From positions 744,001 through 808,000 of the forward strand of contig NZ_JAFBIL020000001.1 in NCBI RefSeq assembly GCF_016809835.1: DNA of 64,000 bases, read 5' to 3'. The DNA comes from Massilia soli. GTDB lineage: Bacteria; Pseudomonadota; Gammaproteobacteria; Burkholderiales; Burkholderiaceae_D. Of this stretch, positions 40,842-50,172 are shown one piece after another. The notes beneath the pieces were generated by a model. That model ran no database searches. It was not told the DNA's origin and saw only the letters and a list, made by a program, of their open reading frames with translations. The position numbers and the translations under genes were made by a program. Within the stretch, counting starts at the first letter, position 1. Each line of letters begins with the position of its first letter.

Positions 40842-42077
40842 TTAACCGAAGAAGAGATAGGCGACGAATACGGCGGCGACCATGCCGGCGACATCGGCGA
40901 TCATGCCGGCCGAGATCGCATAGCGGGTCTTGCGGATGCCGACCGAGCCGAAGTACAGGGCGATGATGTAGAAGGTCGTGTCGGCCGCGCCTTGCATGAT
41001 GCTGGACAGGCGGCCGACGAAGGAGTCGACGCCGTAGGTTTTCATCGCATCGATCATCATGGCGCGCGAACCGCTGCCCGACAGCGGCTTCATCAGTGCA
41101 GTCGGCAGCGCGCCGGTCCAGTCGTTGCGCAGGCCGAGCGAGGCGAGTACCCAGTTGACGCCGTCGACGATCATGCCCAGCACACCGGAATTGCGCACCA
41201 CGCTGATGGCGACGAGCATGCCGACCAGGTAGGGAATGATGTTCAGCGAGGTCTGGATGCCGCCCTTGGCGCCTTCGATGAAAGCCTCGTACACATTGAC
41301 CCGCTTGCGCAGCGCAGCGAAAATGAACGTGACGATGATCGAGAACAGGATCAGGTTGGCCGTGACCTTCGAGAACAGTTCGATTTCAGGCTTGGTCATG
41401 AATTCGGCGATGTACCAGACCAGCGCGCCGATGAGCGCGGTGCCGCCGCCCAGCCAGCCAAGCACCACCGGATGGAGCAGGTTGAGGCGCTGGCGCAGGC
41501 CGACCGTGATGATGCCGACCAGGGTGGCCACATAGGTCGCGATCAGGCAGGGAATAAAGATGTCGGACGGGTCGGCGGCGCCGAGGATGGCGCGCTGGGC
41601 CATGATCGACAGCGGAATCACGGTCAGGCCCGAGGTCTGGATCACCAGGAACATGATCTGCGCGTCGCTGGCTTCGTCCTTTTGCGGGTTGATTTCCTGC
41701 AGGCTCTCCATCGCCTTGAGGCCGAACGGCGTTGCCGCATTATCGAGGCCAAGCATGTTCGCCGAGAAATTCATTACCATGTGGCCGGTGGCCGGATGGT
41801 CTTTCGGCACCCCGGGGAAGATGCGCGAGAAGAAGGGGGCGATGATGCGCGCGATGAAACCGACCGCGCCGGCTTTTTCGCCGATGTTCATGATGCCCAG
41901 CCACAGGGTCATGATGCCGGCCAGGGGCAAGGCAATGTCCATCACGCTGCTCTTGGCCGAGTCGAACGTGCCGTCGATGACACGCTTGAAGATCTCCGTG
42001 TCGCCCATGAAAATCCACTGGGCCAATGCAGCAAGGAAACCTACAAGAAAAAATCCGGACCAGATGTAATTCAGCAT
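40842..42077 (-). CDS. Fused SpmA/SpmB nucleoside-recognition (Gate) membrane protein
   Basis: Polytopic membrane protein of 411 residues from the ATG at 42077; a longer in-frame upstream start adds a non-membrane stretch with no family character. The N-terminal half matches SpmA (MLNYIWSGFFLVGFLAALAQ, NFSANMLGLDNAATPFGLKAM). The C-terminal half matches SpmB (GAKGGIQTSLNIIPYLVGML, SRAMMIDAMKTYGVDSFVGR, GAADTTFYIIALYFGSVG). In Bacillus the separate spmA and spmB genes are in an operon with a D,D-carboxypeptidase needed for spore cortex. Here the fusion is followed directly by dacB in a non-sporulating lineage. Confidence 0.9.
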   Translation of the reverse strand: MLNYIWSGFFLVGFLAALAQWIFMGDTEIFKRVIDGTFDSAKSSVMDIALPLAGIMTLWLGIMNIGEKAGAVGFIARIIAPFFSRIFPGVPKDHPATGHMVMNFSANMLGLDNAATPFGLKAMESLQEINPQKDEASDAQIMFLVIQTSGLTVIPLSIMAQRAILGAADPSDIFIPCLIATYVATLVGIITVGLRQRLNLLHPVVLGWLGGGTALIGALVWYIAEFMTKPEIELFSKVTANLILFSIIVTFIFAALRKRVNVYEAFIEGAKGGIQTSLNIIPYLVGMLVAISVVRNSGVLGMIVDGVNWVLASLGLRNDWTGALPTALMKPLSGSGSRAMMIDAMKTYGVDSFVGRLSSIMQGAADTTFYIIALYFGSVGIRKTRYAISAGMIADVAGMVAAVFVAYLFFG

Positions 42078-42272
42078 GAGTACTCTTCTTGCGTGTGGGA
42101 TAGATGAAGATTGTGCAGCGAGAGTATAGGCGCAGGCCGGGGCGAAATGATGAAAGAATGCACCATGACTATGCAAAAAAGTTATGCAGCAAGCAGCGCA
42201 TTTCATTGACGCGGGCGATCACGGTGGCGCTGGCTCGCATATGATACGCATCGACCAACCCGGACTATCCCG

Positions 42273-44063
42273 ATGAAATTGCGCAAAACCGTCGTCGCCG
42301 CCCTGCTTGCAGCCTGCTGTGCCGGCGCCCCGGCCACCGCGGCGCCGCAGCCCCAGGTGCTGCATACCTTCCTGTCCACCAGCGAGACCGGGCTGGACCC
42401 CGCCGTGGCGTCCGATATCGCCACGCTCAGCCTGCTGGAAAACCTGTTCGACCCGCTGCTGCGCTACGACTACCTGGCGCGCCCGCTCAAGCTGCGCGAA
42501 AACACGCTGACGGCCATGCCGGCGGTATCGGCGGACGGCTTGACCTACACGTTCAAGATTCGCCCAGGGATCTTCTTCACGCCCGATCCCGCGTTCAAAG
42601 GGAAGAAACGCGAGATGACGGCGGCCGACTATGTTTACAGCTTCACGCGCCTGTACGATCCGGCGCTGAAATCGCCGTGGCTATTTTTATTTGAAGGAAA
42701 AATCGCCGGGGATACGGAGCTGAAGAAAAACTTCAGCTATGCCAAGGGCATTCCCGGCCTGCGGGCGCTCGACCGCTACACCTTGCAGATTCGCCTGAGC
42801 GCGCCGGACAACAATTTCCTGCTGTACCTGACCACCCCGGCGTCCGGGGTGGTGGCGCGCGAAGTCGTCGACGCCTATCCGGGCCAGGTCGGCAATCACC
42901 CGGTCGGCACCGGCCCGTTCATGATCGGCGAATGGAAGCGCAGCGACCGCATCGTGCTGCTGGCGAACCCGGACTCGACCGCCGTGTTCAAGGGCACGCC
43001 GGGCGACAACCCGCAGGACCAGGCGATCGCCGCGGCGCTCAACGGCAAGCGCTTGCCGCTGCTCGACCGGGTCGAAGTGAAGATCGCCGAGGAATTCCAG
43101 GGCCGCATGCTCGGTTTCCTCAGCGGCGAATACGATTACATCGAGCAGGTGCCCGAATCGATGACCGACATGGTTATCGACAATGCCAGGCTGAAGGAAT
43201 CGCTGGTCGAGCGCGGCATGGAACTGACCCGTTTCCCGGTGCTGCAAACCTATTACATGTGGATGAATACCGAAGACCCGGTGATCGGCGGCTATACAAA
43301 AGAGAAGGTTGCCCTGCGACGCGCCATTTCCCTCAGTTATAACGGCGCGGAAGACATCGCCCTGCTGAAGAAGGGTTTCGCGATCCGTGCCGAGTCGCCG
43401 CTGCCGCCCAACGTGCTCGGCTACGATCCCGCCTACCGCAGCCCGGTCGCCTATAACCCGGTGCTGGCCAACGCCCTGCTCGACCGCTTCGGCTATGGCA
43501 AGCGCGACCCCGATGGCTTTCGGCGACAGCCGAACGGGCGCGATACTGCCCCGCTGACCCTGACGATGCACAGCGAAGCCACGGTGGGCGGGCGCCTGCG
43601 CGACGAGCTATGGCGCAAGAACCTGACCGCCATCGGCCTGCGCACTGTGTTCCGCAGCGACAAGAAGACCGAGATCATCAAGGCGTCTCGCCTGGGCAAA
43701 GTGCAGATGTTTGAAAGTAACTGGATCGCCGACTTTCCGGACGGCGACAATTTCTATCAATTGCTCTACGGTCCCAACAGCGGGCGCGCCAATTACGCGC
43801 GCTTCAACCTGCCGGCCTACAACCAACGCTACGAGCAGGCCCGCAAGCTGGCCGATTCGCCCGAACGCCAGCGCCTGTACCGCGAGATGAACCAGCTGAT
43901 CCATGCGTATAACCCATGGGTGCCGCTGACGCACCCGATTTCGGCCGATATCCGCCACCCGTGGCTTAAAAACTACAAGCGCCACCCTGTCGAGTTCACT
44001 ACCTGGCGCTATCTGCAGCTAGACCTTGCACTGCGCGAGCGCCTCGGTAGAATAGCCCGGTAA
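42273..44063 (+). CDS. Oligopeptide ABC-transporter substrate-binding protein (SBP family 5)
   Basis: Exported protein of 596 residues. The signal segment KLRKTVVAALLAACC could be a lipoprotein signal (LAAC) or be cut after PATA. Family-5 landmarks are TFKIRPGIFFTPDP, NHPVGTGPFMIGEWKRSD, and a C-terminal RLYREMNQLIHAYNPWVPL. These proteins bind peptides, murein peptides or nickel. No permease or ATPase gene is next to it. It is followed after 169 bp by a TonB-dependent receptor gene on the same strand. Confidence 0.9.
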   Translation: MKLRKTVVAALLAACCAGAPATAAPQPQVLHTFLSTSETGLDPAVASDIATLSLLENLFDPLLRYDYLARPLKLRENTLTAMPAVSADGLTYTFKIRPGIFFTPDPAFKGKKREMTAADYVYSFTRLYDPALKSPWLFLFEGKIAGDTELKKNFSYAKGIPGLRALDRYTLQIRLSAPDNNFLLYLTTPASGVVAREVVDAYPGQVGNHPVGTGPFMIGEWKRSDRIVLLANPDSTAVFKGTPGDNPQDQAIAAALNGKRLPLLDRVEVKIAEEFQGRMLGFLSGEYDYIEQVPESMTDMVIDNARLKESLVERGMELTRFPVLQTYYMWMNTEDPVIGGYTKEKVALRRAISLSYNGAEDIALLKKGFAIRAESPLPPNVLGYDPAYRSPVAYNPVLANALLDRFGYGKRDPDGFRRQPNGRDTAPLTLTMHSEATVGGRLRDELWRKNLTAIGLRTVFRSDKKTEIIKASRLGKVQMFESNWIADFPDGDNFYQLLYGPNSGRANYARFNLPAYNQRYEQARKLADSPERQRLYREMNQLIHAYNPWVPLTHPISADIRHPWLKNYKRHPVEFTTWRYLQLDLALRERLGRIAR

Positions 44064-44232
44064 TGTTGTAAGGCAATACATTCCCGTAAGTTATGGTTGC
44101 CGCCGGAATTTTCATTGGCACGCCTTGTCTTGCTGCGCGTACTCTGAAATCACCAATAGCGTAATGCCAAGCACATTACCCGATATGCATACCTGCACAG
44201 TCAGGTTGCTAGACCCCCAAGAGGAGAGAACC

Positions 44233-47076
44233 GTGAAGTTGAAGAAGATTGCGCATTTGATCGCCCTGATCGGCGTTGTAGGCCCGGCGCTCGCGCAGGA
44301 TGTACCGCAGCAGGTCATCCAGCGTGTAGAAATCACAGGTAGTAGCATCAAGCGCATCGCCAAGGAAGGCGCACTGCCGGTTGAAGTCATTTCCCGCAAG
44401 CAGCTTGAAGAGCAGGGCATCGTCAACGCCGAGCAACTCATCGCCACCTTGAACGTCAACGGCAACGGTTCGGATAACCTGGCCAGTAACGCCGACGTCA
44501 CTTCCGGTTCGCAGCGCGGCAACAACGGCGCGTCCTCGGCCAACCTGCGCGGCCAGGGCGCCGACAGCACGCTGGTCTTGCTGAACGGCCGCCGCATCGC
44601 AACCCACGGCATGAAGGGCTCGGCGGTCGACCTGAACTCGATTCCGTTTGCCGCGGTTGACCGGGTTGAAGTGCTCAAGGACGGCGCATCGGCGATCTAC
44701 GGTACCGACGCGATCGGCGGCGTGATCAACTTCATCCTCAAGAACAACTACAAGGGCCTGGAAGCACAGGTCTTCACCGACGTCACCGAAGCCGGCGGCG
44801 CGGAAATCGGCCGCCTGCAGATCACCGGCGGCTTCGGCGACCTGGCCGAGCAGGGCTACAACGTCCTGATCGCCGCGTCGACCAGCGAGAACAAGGCGCT
44901 GCGCGGCGACCAGCGCGACTTCGTCAACACCTTCCAGCCGAATCGCGGCCTGTCGGTCGACACCCGCGGCGCACCGCACGCGAACGTGTTCGCCACCTCG
45001 CTGGGCGACACCATCCTGAGCCGCCGCAGCAATACGGGGCCTATCCTGCCTGGCACGACCCAGGCCTACAGCGGCATCAGCATCCTCGACTTGCCTGGCG
45101 GCCCGGGCTGCAACTCGATCGATGGCATGGGCGCCTACGACGAGAAGCTGTGGGATACCGCCACCGCCGGATTCGGCTGCGCATGGGATACCGGCCGCGC
45201 CGCAGTGCTGCAGCAGCCAGTTGAAAACAGCAATTTCGTCGCACGCGCCACTTTCCGCCGCGGCAACCACGAGATGTTCGCCGAAGCGGTGGGCTCGAAG
45301 ACCGAAGTGGCAAAGCGCTTCTCGCCGAACCAGATTTCGCCGAGCGCCAGCACCTTCGACGCGCGCGCCTTCTACCCAGCCACTGGCGCGGCCTACAACG
45401 AAGTATTCAACAGCATCGCCAAGGTGTTCCCGAGCATTGAAGCGAACCGCGGCCTGCCGATCGCTTACCGCTGGCGCTGCATGGAATGCGGCAACCGCGA
45501 AATCGTTACCGAGAGCAAGGCTGGTCGCCTTCAGCTGGGCGCCGACGGCCCCCTGGCCATCGGCAACTATGCGTTCGACTACAAGATCGGCCTGTCGCGC
45601 GCCTTCAGCGAATCCGAATCGCAGCTCGGCAGCGGCTACCAGTACACCGCGGCACTGCGCGATGCACTCGGCAGCGGCATCATCAACCCATTCCTGAAGG
45701 CTGGCGAAACCCAGTCGCAGGCCGCGCTTGACCTCATCAAAGGCGCGTCGGCGGCTGGTGTCGTGCTGTACGGCGGCAAGACCATCCTGACCGCGTTCGA
45801 TGCATCGATGTCGGGCGAGGTGTACAGCCTGCCGGCTGGCCCGCTGCTGGTTGCGCTCGGCACCGACCTGCGCAAGGAAGAGTACGAATTCAACGGCGAC
45901 CGCCGCGCCGCTTCCGAGCGTCCGGCCATCCTGAACGCCGCCTTCGACGATGCCAATGCACTGGCCAACGTCAGCCGCGACGTCAAGGCAATCTATGCCG
46001 AAGCGATCATCCCGGTCACCAAGGCGCTGGAAGTGAACGTGGCAGTACGCCGCGACGACTACGATGGCTTCGGCAATACCGTCAACCCGAAAGTGTCGTT
46101 CCGCTACCAGCCAGTCGAACAGCTGCTGTTCCGCGGTTCGTACAACGAAGGTTTCCGTGCGCCGTCGTTCAACCAGCTGTACAACGGCATCACCGAGTCG
46201 CCTTACACCGGCAAGGACCTGGTCGATCCGCTCAAGTGCCCTACCGGCAAGGTTGACAGCGCACGTCCTGGCTGCGAATCGGTTACCCCGAACACCCTTA
46301 CCGGCGGCAAGCCTGACCTCGGTCCAGAGACCGCCAAGCAGGCTTCGCTCGGTGTGGTATTCGAGCCGATGCGCAACTTCTCGGCCAACCTCGACATCTG
46401 GGAAATCCGTCGCTACGACACCATCAAGTCGGTCGGCCTGACCGACATGCTGGCGAACTACAGCCTGTTCACCGACCGCTTCCTGCGCGATCCAAGTGGC
46501 AACCTGGCGTTCATCGACCAGCGCTGGGTCAACGCGGGCGAATCGATCACCCGCGGCATCGAAGCGGGCGCACGCACCAACGGCAAGCTGTGGGAAGGCA
46601 ACTGGACCGCCGGTATCGACGGCTCCTACCTGCTGGAGAAGAAGAGCCGCGCGCTGGAAAGCGCACCGTTCGGCAAGAGCGAAGTCGGCCTGTTCACCTT
46701 CACCGGCGACCTTGGCCTGAAGTGGAAGCACACCGCCTACGTCAGCTACAAGAAGGGTGACTGGAGCGGTTTGTTCCAGAACATCTATCGTCATGGCTAC
46801 CTCGACCAGGTGCTGCCAGGCGTTGCAAGCGGCAAAGTCACGCCGAGCAACTACAACGCGAAGGTAGATCCATACTCGATCTTCCATGCCAGCCTGTCTT
46901 ACTCGGGTATCAAGAACCTGACGCTGACGGCCGGTATCAAGAATATCTTCGATGAAGATCCGCCGTTCGCGATCACCTACGACAGCAACACCGGCGCAGG
47001 CAGCTCGTGGGAGCCACGTGTAGCCGATCCACGCGGCCGTTCGTTCACCTTCACCGCGAACTACAAGTTCCTCTGA
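44233..47076 (+). CDS. TonB-dependent outer-membrane receptor
   Basis: Receptor of 947 residues. GTG at 44233 is the preferred start: GAGGAGAG is just upstream and it gives a clean signal peptide (KLKKIAHLIALIGVVGPALAQ). A plug domain follows (VIQRVEITGSSIKRI, GADSTLVLLNGRR, VEVLKDGASAIYGTDAIGGV). The long 22-strand barrel ends in the aromatic FTFTANYKFL. Paired cysteines lie in extracellular-loop regions (for example WRCMECGNRE). Ligand is unknown; the peptide-binding protein before it and the LD-carboxypeptidase after it suggest a peptide or muropeptide. Confidence 0.93.
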   Translation: MKLKKIAHLIALIGVVGPALAQDVPQQVIQRVEITGSSIKRIAKEGALPVEVISRKQLEEQGIVNAEQLIATLNVNGNGSDNLASNADVTSGSQRGNNGASSANLRGQGADSTLVLLNGRRIATHGMKGSAVDLNSIPFAAVDRVEVLKDGASAIYGTDAIGGVINFILKNNYKGLEAQVFTDVTEAGGAEIGRLQITGGFGDLAEQGYNVLIAASTSENKALRGDQRDFVNTFQPNRGLSVDTRGAPHANVFATSLGDTILSRRSNTGPILPGTTQAYSGISILDLPGGPGCNSIDGMGAYDEKLWDTATAGFGCAWDTGRAAVLQQPVENSNFVARATFRRGNHEMFAEAVGSKTEVAKRFSPNQISPSASTFDARAFYPATGAAYNEVFNSIAKVFPSIEANRGLPIAYRWRCMECGNREIVTESKAGRLQLGADGPLAIGNYAFDYKIGLSRAFSESESQLGSGYQYTAALRDALGSGIINPFLKAGETQSQAALDLIKGASAAGVVLYGGKTILTAFDASMSGEVYSLPAGPLLVALGTDLRKEEYEFNGDRRAASERPAILNAAFDDANALANVSRDVKAIYAEAIIPVTKALEVNVAVRRDDYDGFGNTVNPKVSFRYQPVEQLLFRGSYNEGFRAPSFNQLYNGITESPYTGKDLVDPLKCPTGKVDSARPGCESVTPNTLTGGKPDLGPETAKQASLGVVFEPMRNFSANLDIWEIRRYDTIKSVGLTDMLANYSLFTDRFLRDPSGNLAFIDQRWVNAGESITRGIEAGARTNGKLWEGNWTAGIDGSYLLEKKSRALESAPFGKSEVGLFTFTGDLGLKWKHTAYVSYKKGDWSGLFQNIYRHGYLDQVLPGVASGKVTPSNYNAKVDPYSIFHASLSYSGIKNLTLTAGIKNIFDEDPPFAITYDSNTGAGSSWEPRVADPRGRSFTFTANYKFL

Positions 47077-47091
47077 TAACGGCGGCGTAGC

Positions 47092-47137
47092 GGCCCGTTG
47101 CGGGGAGGCGTAAGCTTCCCCTCAGCGGGCCTTTTTT
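47092..47137 (+). terminator. Rho-independent terminator after the TonB-dependent receptor
   Basis: A GGCCCGTTG...CAGCGGGCC stem with an inner GGGGA/TCCCC part and one C-T mismatch is followed by TTTTTT (47132-47137). It separates the receptor from ldcA. Confidence 0.85.
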
Positions 47138-47158
47138 ATCACTGGATTCCTCAAACAC

Positions 47159-48226
47159 ATGCCCCCAAGCGACAAGATCAGCCGGCGACATTTCGGCGCA
47201 TTGATGGCCGCGGCCGTCGCGTTGCCGGCCTCGGCGCACGAACGGGGCAAGCGTGCATCTCGACCCATGAAACACACCCTGATCAAACCGCCGCGCCTGC
47301 ACCAGGGCGACCTGGTCGGCCTGATCGCGCCGGGCGGGCGCACCAACGACGCCTCGATCGAAAAGGCGGTCCGCAATATCGAAGCGCTGGGCTTCCGCGT
47401 CAAGCTGGGCGCCAACCTGCGCGCGGTGCATGGCAATTACGCCGGGTCGGTGCAGCAGCGCGTGGCCGACCTGCACGCGATGATCCAGGACCCGGAAGTG
47501 AAGGCGATGTGGTGCATTCGCGGCGGCTCGGGCTGCATCTCGCTCCTGTCGTCGCTCGACTACAAGCTGGTGCGCGCGAACCCGAAGGTGTTGCTCGGCT
47601 ACTCCGACATCACGGCGCTGCACCTGGCGTTCTACCGCCACGCAGGACTGGTGACCTTCCACGGCCCGGTGGCGATCTCGGGCCAATCCGACTACGCGCG
47701 CGAGCACCTGCTGGCGGTGCTGATGGATCCGCAGCCGAACTACACCATACCGATGGCGCTGGAAAACAGCCGACGCGCGCTTGAAGAGCCGCATTTCGCC
47801 ATGCGCACCGCGACGCACGGGCAGGCCACCGGACCGCTGATCGGCGGGAACCTGAGCCTGGTCAGCGCGCTGGCCGGTACGCCGTACGCGGCCGATTTCA
47901 GGGATGCCATCCTGTACCTCGAAGAAGTCAACGAGGAGCCTTACCGCATCGACCGCTGGATGACCCAGCTCGATCTGGCCGTCGGCTTCAAGAACGCCGC
48001 CGCGCTGATGGTCGGGATCTGCGACGACTGCGTTCCGGAAGACCCGGAGCTGTCACTGACCCTGCAGGAGACGCTCGACCTGCACCTGAAGCCCCTGATC
48101 GTGCCGGCCGTGAGCGGCTATTCGTTCGGGCATATCCGCCACCAGTTCACGATTCCGGTCGGCGTGATGGCGCGCCTCGATACCGAGCGCCAGACCCTGA
48201 CCCTGCTGGAGCCGGCGGTCGCCTAG
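47159..48226 (+). CDS. ldcA: LD-carboxypeptidase (S66), Tat-type signal
   Basis: Muramoyl-tetrapeptide L,D-carboxypeptidase of 355 residues. The N-terminus reads ISRRHFGALMAAAVALPASA, a twin-arginine-like export signal; cytoplasmic E. coli LdcA has none. Catalytic elements are GYSDITALH with nucleophile S149, the glutamate of LEEVNEEPYRIDR, and the histidine of YSFGHIRHQ. It removes the terminal D-Ala from tetrapeptides. An internal ATG at 47267 (MKHTLIKPP) could start a cytoplasmic form. The stop abuts the next, convergent, gene with no spacer. Confidence 0.9.
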   Translation: MPPSDKISRRHFGALMAAAVALPASAHERGKRASRPMKHTLIKPPRLHQGDLVGLIAPGGRTNDASIEKAVRNIEALGFRVKLGANLRAVHGNYAGSVQQRVADLHAMIQDPEVKAMWCIRGGSGCISLLSSLDYKLVRANPKVLLGYSDITALHLAFYRHAGLVTFHGPVAISGQSDYAREHLLAVLMDPQPNYTIPMALENSRRALEEPHFAMRTATHGQATGPLIGGNLSLVSALAGTPYAADFRDAILYLEEVNEEPYRIDRWMTQLDLAVGFKNAAALMVGICDDCVPEDPELSLTLQETLDLHLKPLIVPAVSGYSFGHIRHQFTIPVGVMARLDTERQTLTLLEPAVA

Positions 48227-48886
48227 TCAGTGCGAGACGATCTTCGACAGCACCGAAAACGCCGGCGCCGTCTGCGACTGCTCGAGCAGGATGGTCAGCT
48301 CGGAGAACGTGCACATCATGTTGGTTACGCTGATCTTGTCCCATGCGAGCTTCTTGAGCACCGCGTGGTAGATCCCGGGGGTTTTCTGGGTGTCGGGATT
48401 CAGGCGCAAGGTCAGCGCGGTCAGGTTGTTCACCCGCGCCAGCAGGCGTTCGCCGCCGAACGCTTCCTCGACGATGGGCAGCAGCGAACCGCTGCTTACC
48501 ACCAGCACTTCATGCACGCCGCGCGTGACGGTGACGAACATTCCGGGGAACGGCTCGGCCAGGGCCAACAGCTGGCGCTGGCATTCATTGCTGTTGTCCG
48601 ACAGGCGGTAGGTCGAGATGGTCAGCTCGGTGCGTGTGGTCAGCTCGCCCGAACGCGGCGCGATCATGATCGGGTGCGCCTTGTCCAGCGGCGGCAGGCG
48701 ATCGGACACCCGCCGCAGCGCCATCACCACGGCAGCCTGGCCGACCGGCTTCCACAGGTCCGCTTCGATCTGCGGCCGCAGCTGGCGGGCCAGCTCGGAC
48801 AGGTTGATCAAGCCGAGCGACATCCCTTCGGTAAGGAACGGCGACTCGGCGACGAGTTGTTCTACTCTGGTCGCGATGGAAAGCAT
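48227..48886 (-). CDS. Unrecognised protein with a possible ACT-like C-terminus
   Basis: Protein of 219 residues with no signal peptide or membrane segment. The first about 60 residues look helical with a DNA-binding-like layout (EGMSLGLINLSELARQLRPQIE). The second half holds beta-alpha-beta-like stretches, ending KISVTNMMCTFSELTILLEQ, reminiscent of the regulatory ACT domain of aspartokinases. I cannot assign a function. The ATG is preceded on the minus strand by a purine-rich stretch, and the gene stands alone between convergent ldcA and a 350-bp gap. Confidence 0.7.
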   Translation of the reverse strand: MLSIATRVEQLVAESPFLTEGMSLGLINLSELARQLRPQIEADLWKPVGQAAVVMALRRVSDRLPPLDKAHPIMIAPRSGELTTRTELTISTYRLSDNSNECQRQLLALAEPFPGMFVTVTRGVHEVLVVSSGSLLPIVEEAFGGERLLARVNNLTALTLRLNPDTQKTPGIYHAVLKKLAWDKISVTNMMCTFSELTILLEQSQTAPAFSVLSKIVSH

Positions 48887-49236
48887 ACGGCCCCTTCTGC
48901 TGGCGCGCGGCTTACGCGATCGAACTGACGCGGGGTGCCGAAGGGCGGGACGTGCCGGGTGGAGAATGGGCGAATGCCAGGTGCGGATACGACGTCATGT
49001 TTTTTTTCCCGTGAGCTTAGCGTGCTGTCTCCGGGGTAAGCGGGATGCACTTTTTTGTCGATGTCACCTGGTCTTCATGCCGGTAACTTGAATCAAGTGT
49101 AGAACGCTTTTTACCAAAAGTGCAACAATAAGCAGAAGCAATTCTATCGAATTGTTTCATTTTTGCTGCACCCACAATCGCTCGCTGCTATGGCAAGATG
49201 AGCGCTGACTAACGGACAACTGGAACGGGAATCGAC
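48887..49236. other. 350-bp intergenic region
   Basis: Divergent spacer between the unrecognised gene and the exported YCII-type gene. The right part is AT-rich. It contains CAATTC-TATC-GAATTG (49139-49154), a perfect 6-bp palindrome within a larger imperfect inverted repeat bounded by AGCAGAAG and TTTTGCTGC. I see no convincing ORF or RNA gene. Confidence 0.5.
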
Positions 49237-49629
49237 ATGCAGCTTCGGAATCAACTACTGGCGGCCATGCTCGCAGCGGCACTGATCGCGCCGGGCGCCG
49301 CGGCGGAGACCCCGGTGCCTTCGAAGCCACAGCAATTCGTGTACATGCTGCGCGTGGCGCCGCATCTGCACGACGACAGCAAGTGGAGCGAGAAGGACAA
49401 GGCGGCGACCTCGCGCCACTTCGAGCGGCTCAAGAAGGCGACGGCGGAGGGCAAGGTGATCCTGGCCGGCCGCACCACCGAGCAGCTGGACAAGACCTTT
49501 GGCCTGGTGGTGTTTGAAGCCGACAACGAGAAGGCCGCGCGGGCCTTCATGGAATCCGATCCGGCCGTGGTGGCCGGGGTGATGACCGCAACCTTGCACC
49601 CGTATGCGGTGGCGCTGCAGCGCAAATAG
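49237..49629 (+). CDS. Exported YCII-domain protein
   Basis: Protein of 130 residues. The N-terminus is a signal peptide (LLAAMLAAALIAPGAAAE, cleavage after A23 or so). The mature part has YCII features: FVYMLRVAPHLHDD, KWSEKDKAATSRHFERLKK, KVILAGRTTEQLDKTFGLVVFEADN. Most YCII proteins are cytoplasmic, so export is noteworthy but it recurs in proteobacteria. The gene stops 3 bp from the convergent GNAT gene. Confidence 0.85.
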   Translation: MQLRNQLLAAMLAAALIAPGAAAETPVPSKPQQFVYMLRVAPHLHDDSKWSEKDKAATSRHFERLKKATAEGKVILAGRTTEQLDKTFGLVVFEADNEKAARAFMESDPAVVAGVMTATLHPYAVALQRK

Positions 49630-49632
49630 CGC

Positions 49633-50172
49633 TTACGGCCTGCGCGTCATGAAGGTGTAGGCAAGCGCTTCGCCATCGATGCGGAACATGTCGGCGATTT
49701 CGCCGACGATGGTAAAGCCGCAGCGTTCGTACAGGCCGCGTGCGGGGCGGTTCGACGACAGCACCTCAAGGTCGATCCAGTCGATGCCCGCCTCCGCGCG
49801 GGCCCAGTCCATCGCCGCCTCGATCAAGCGCGCGCCAAGTCCAAGCCGGCGCTGGTCGCGGTGCACGCCCATGCCAAGCAGGGCGCGATGCGCTGCGGGC
49901 TTTTCAAGCCGCGCGCGAAGGTCGATATGGCCGGCGATGGCGCCCGTGCCATCGAACGCCAGCCAGACCCTGCGCCAGCCGGGTTCGCCGACCGGCGTCC
50001 CCAGTCCGGTGATAAAGCCTGCCTCTTTTTCGGGCGGCAGGCGCGACTCGCTGCGCGCCATTGGCTGAAACAGCGGCGCGCCGTCCTTGCCGTTGTCGGC
50101 AAGGTGATCGTTGAGGTAGGCGAACAGCGCCGCCAGGTCGGTGTGGACCGCGCGGCGGATCGTCAGTGCCAT
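49633..50172 (-). CDS. GNAT-family N-acetyltransferase
   Basis: Protein of 179 residues from the ATG at 50172, whose first base overlaps the acyl-CoA dehydrogenase stop (TAATG). Acetyl-CoA binding loop HRDQRRLGLGARLIEAAMDWA and the late strand ARGLYERCGFTIVGE are present. RimI/YhhY-like in shape; acceptor unknown. It is likely made from the same transcript as the dehydrogenase. Confidence 0.88.
   Translation of the reverse strand: MALTIRRAVHTDLAALFAYLNDHLADNGKDGAPLFQPMARSESRLPPEKEAGFITGLGTPVGEPGWRRVWLAFDGTGAIAGHIDLRARLEKPAAHRALLGMGVHRDQRRLGLGARLIEAAMDWARAEAGIDWIDLEVLSSNRPARGLYERCGFTIVGEIADMFRIDGEALAYTFMTRRP

Noticed and set aside
44209-46887. A minus-strand frame of about 890 codons opposite the TonB-dependent receptor
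   Set aside because: Shadow of the receptor's codon bias; no start context and no recognisable motif.
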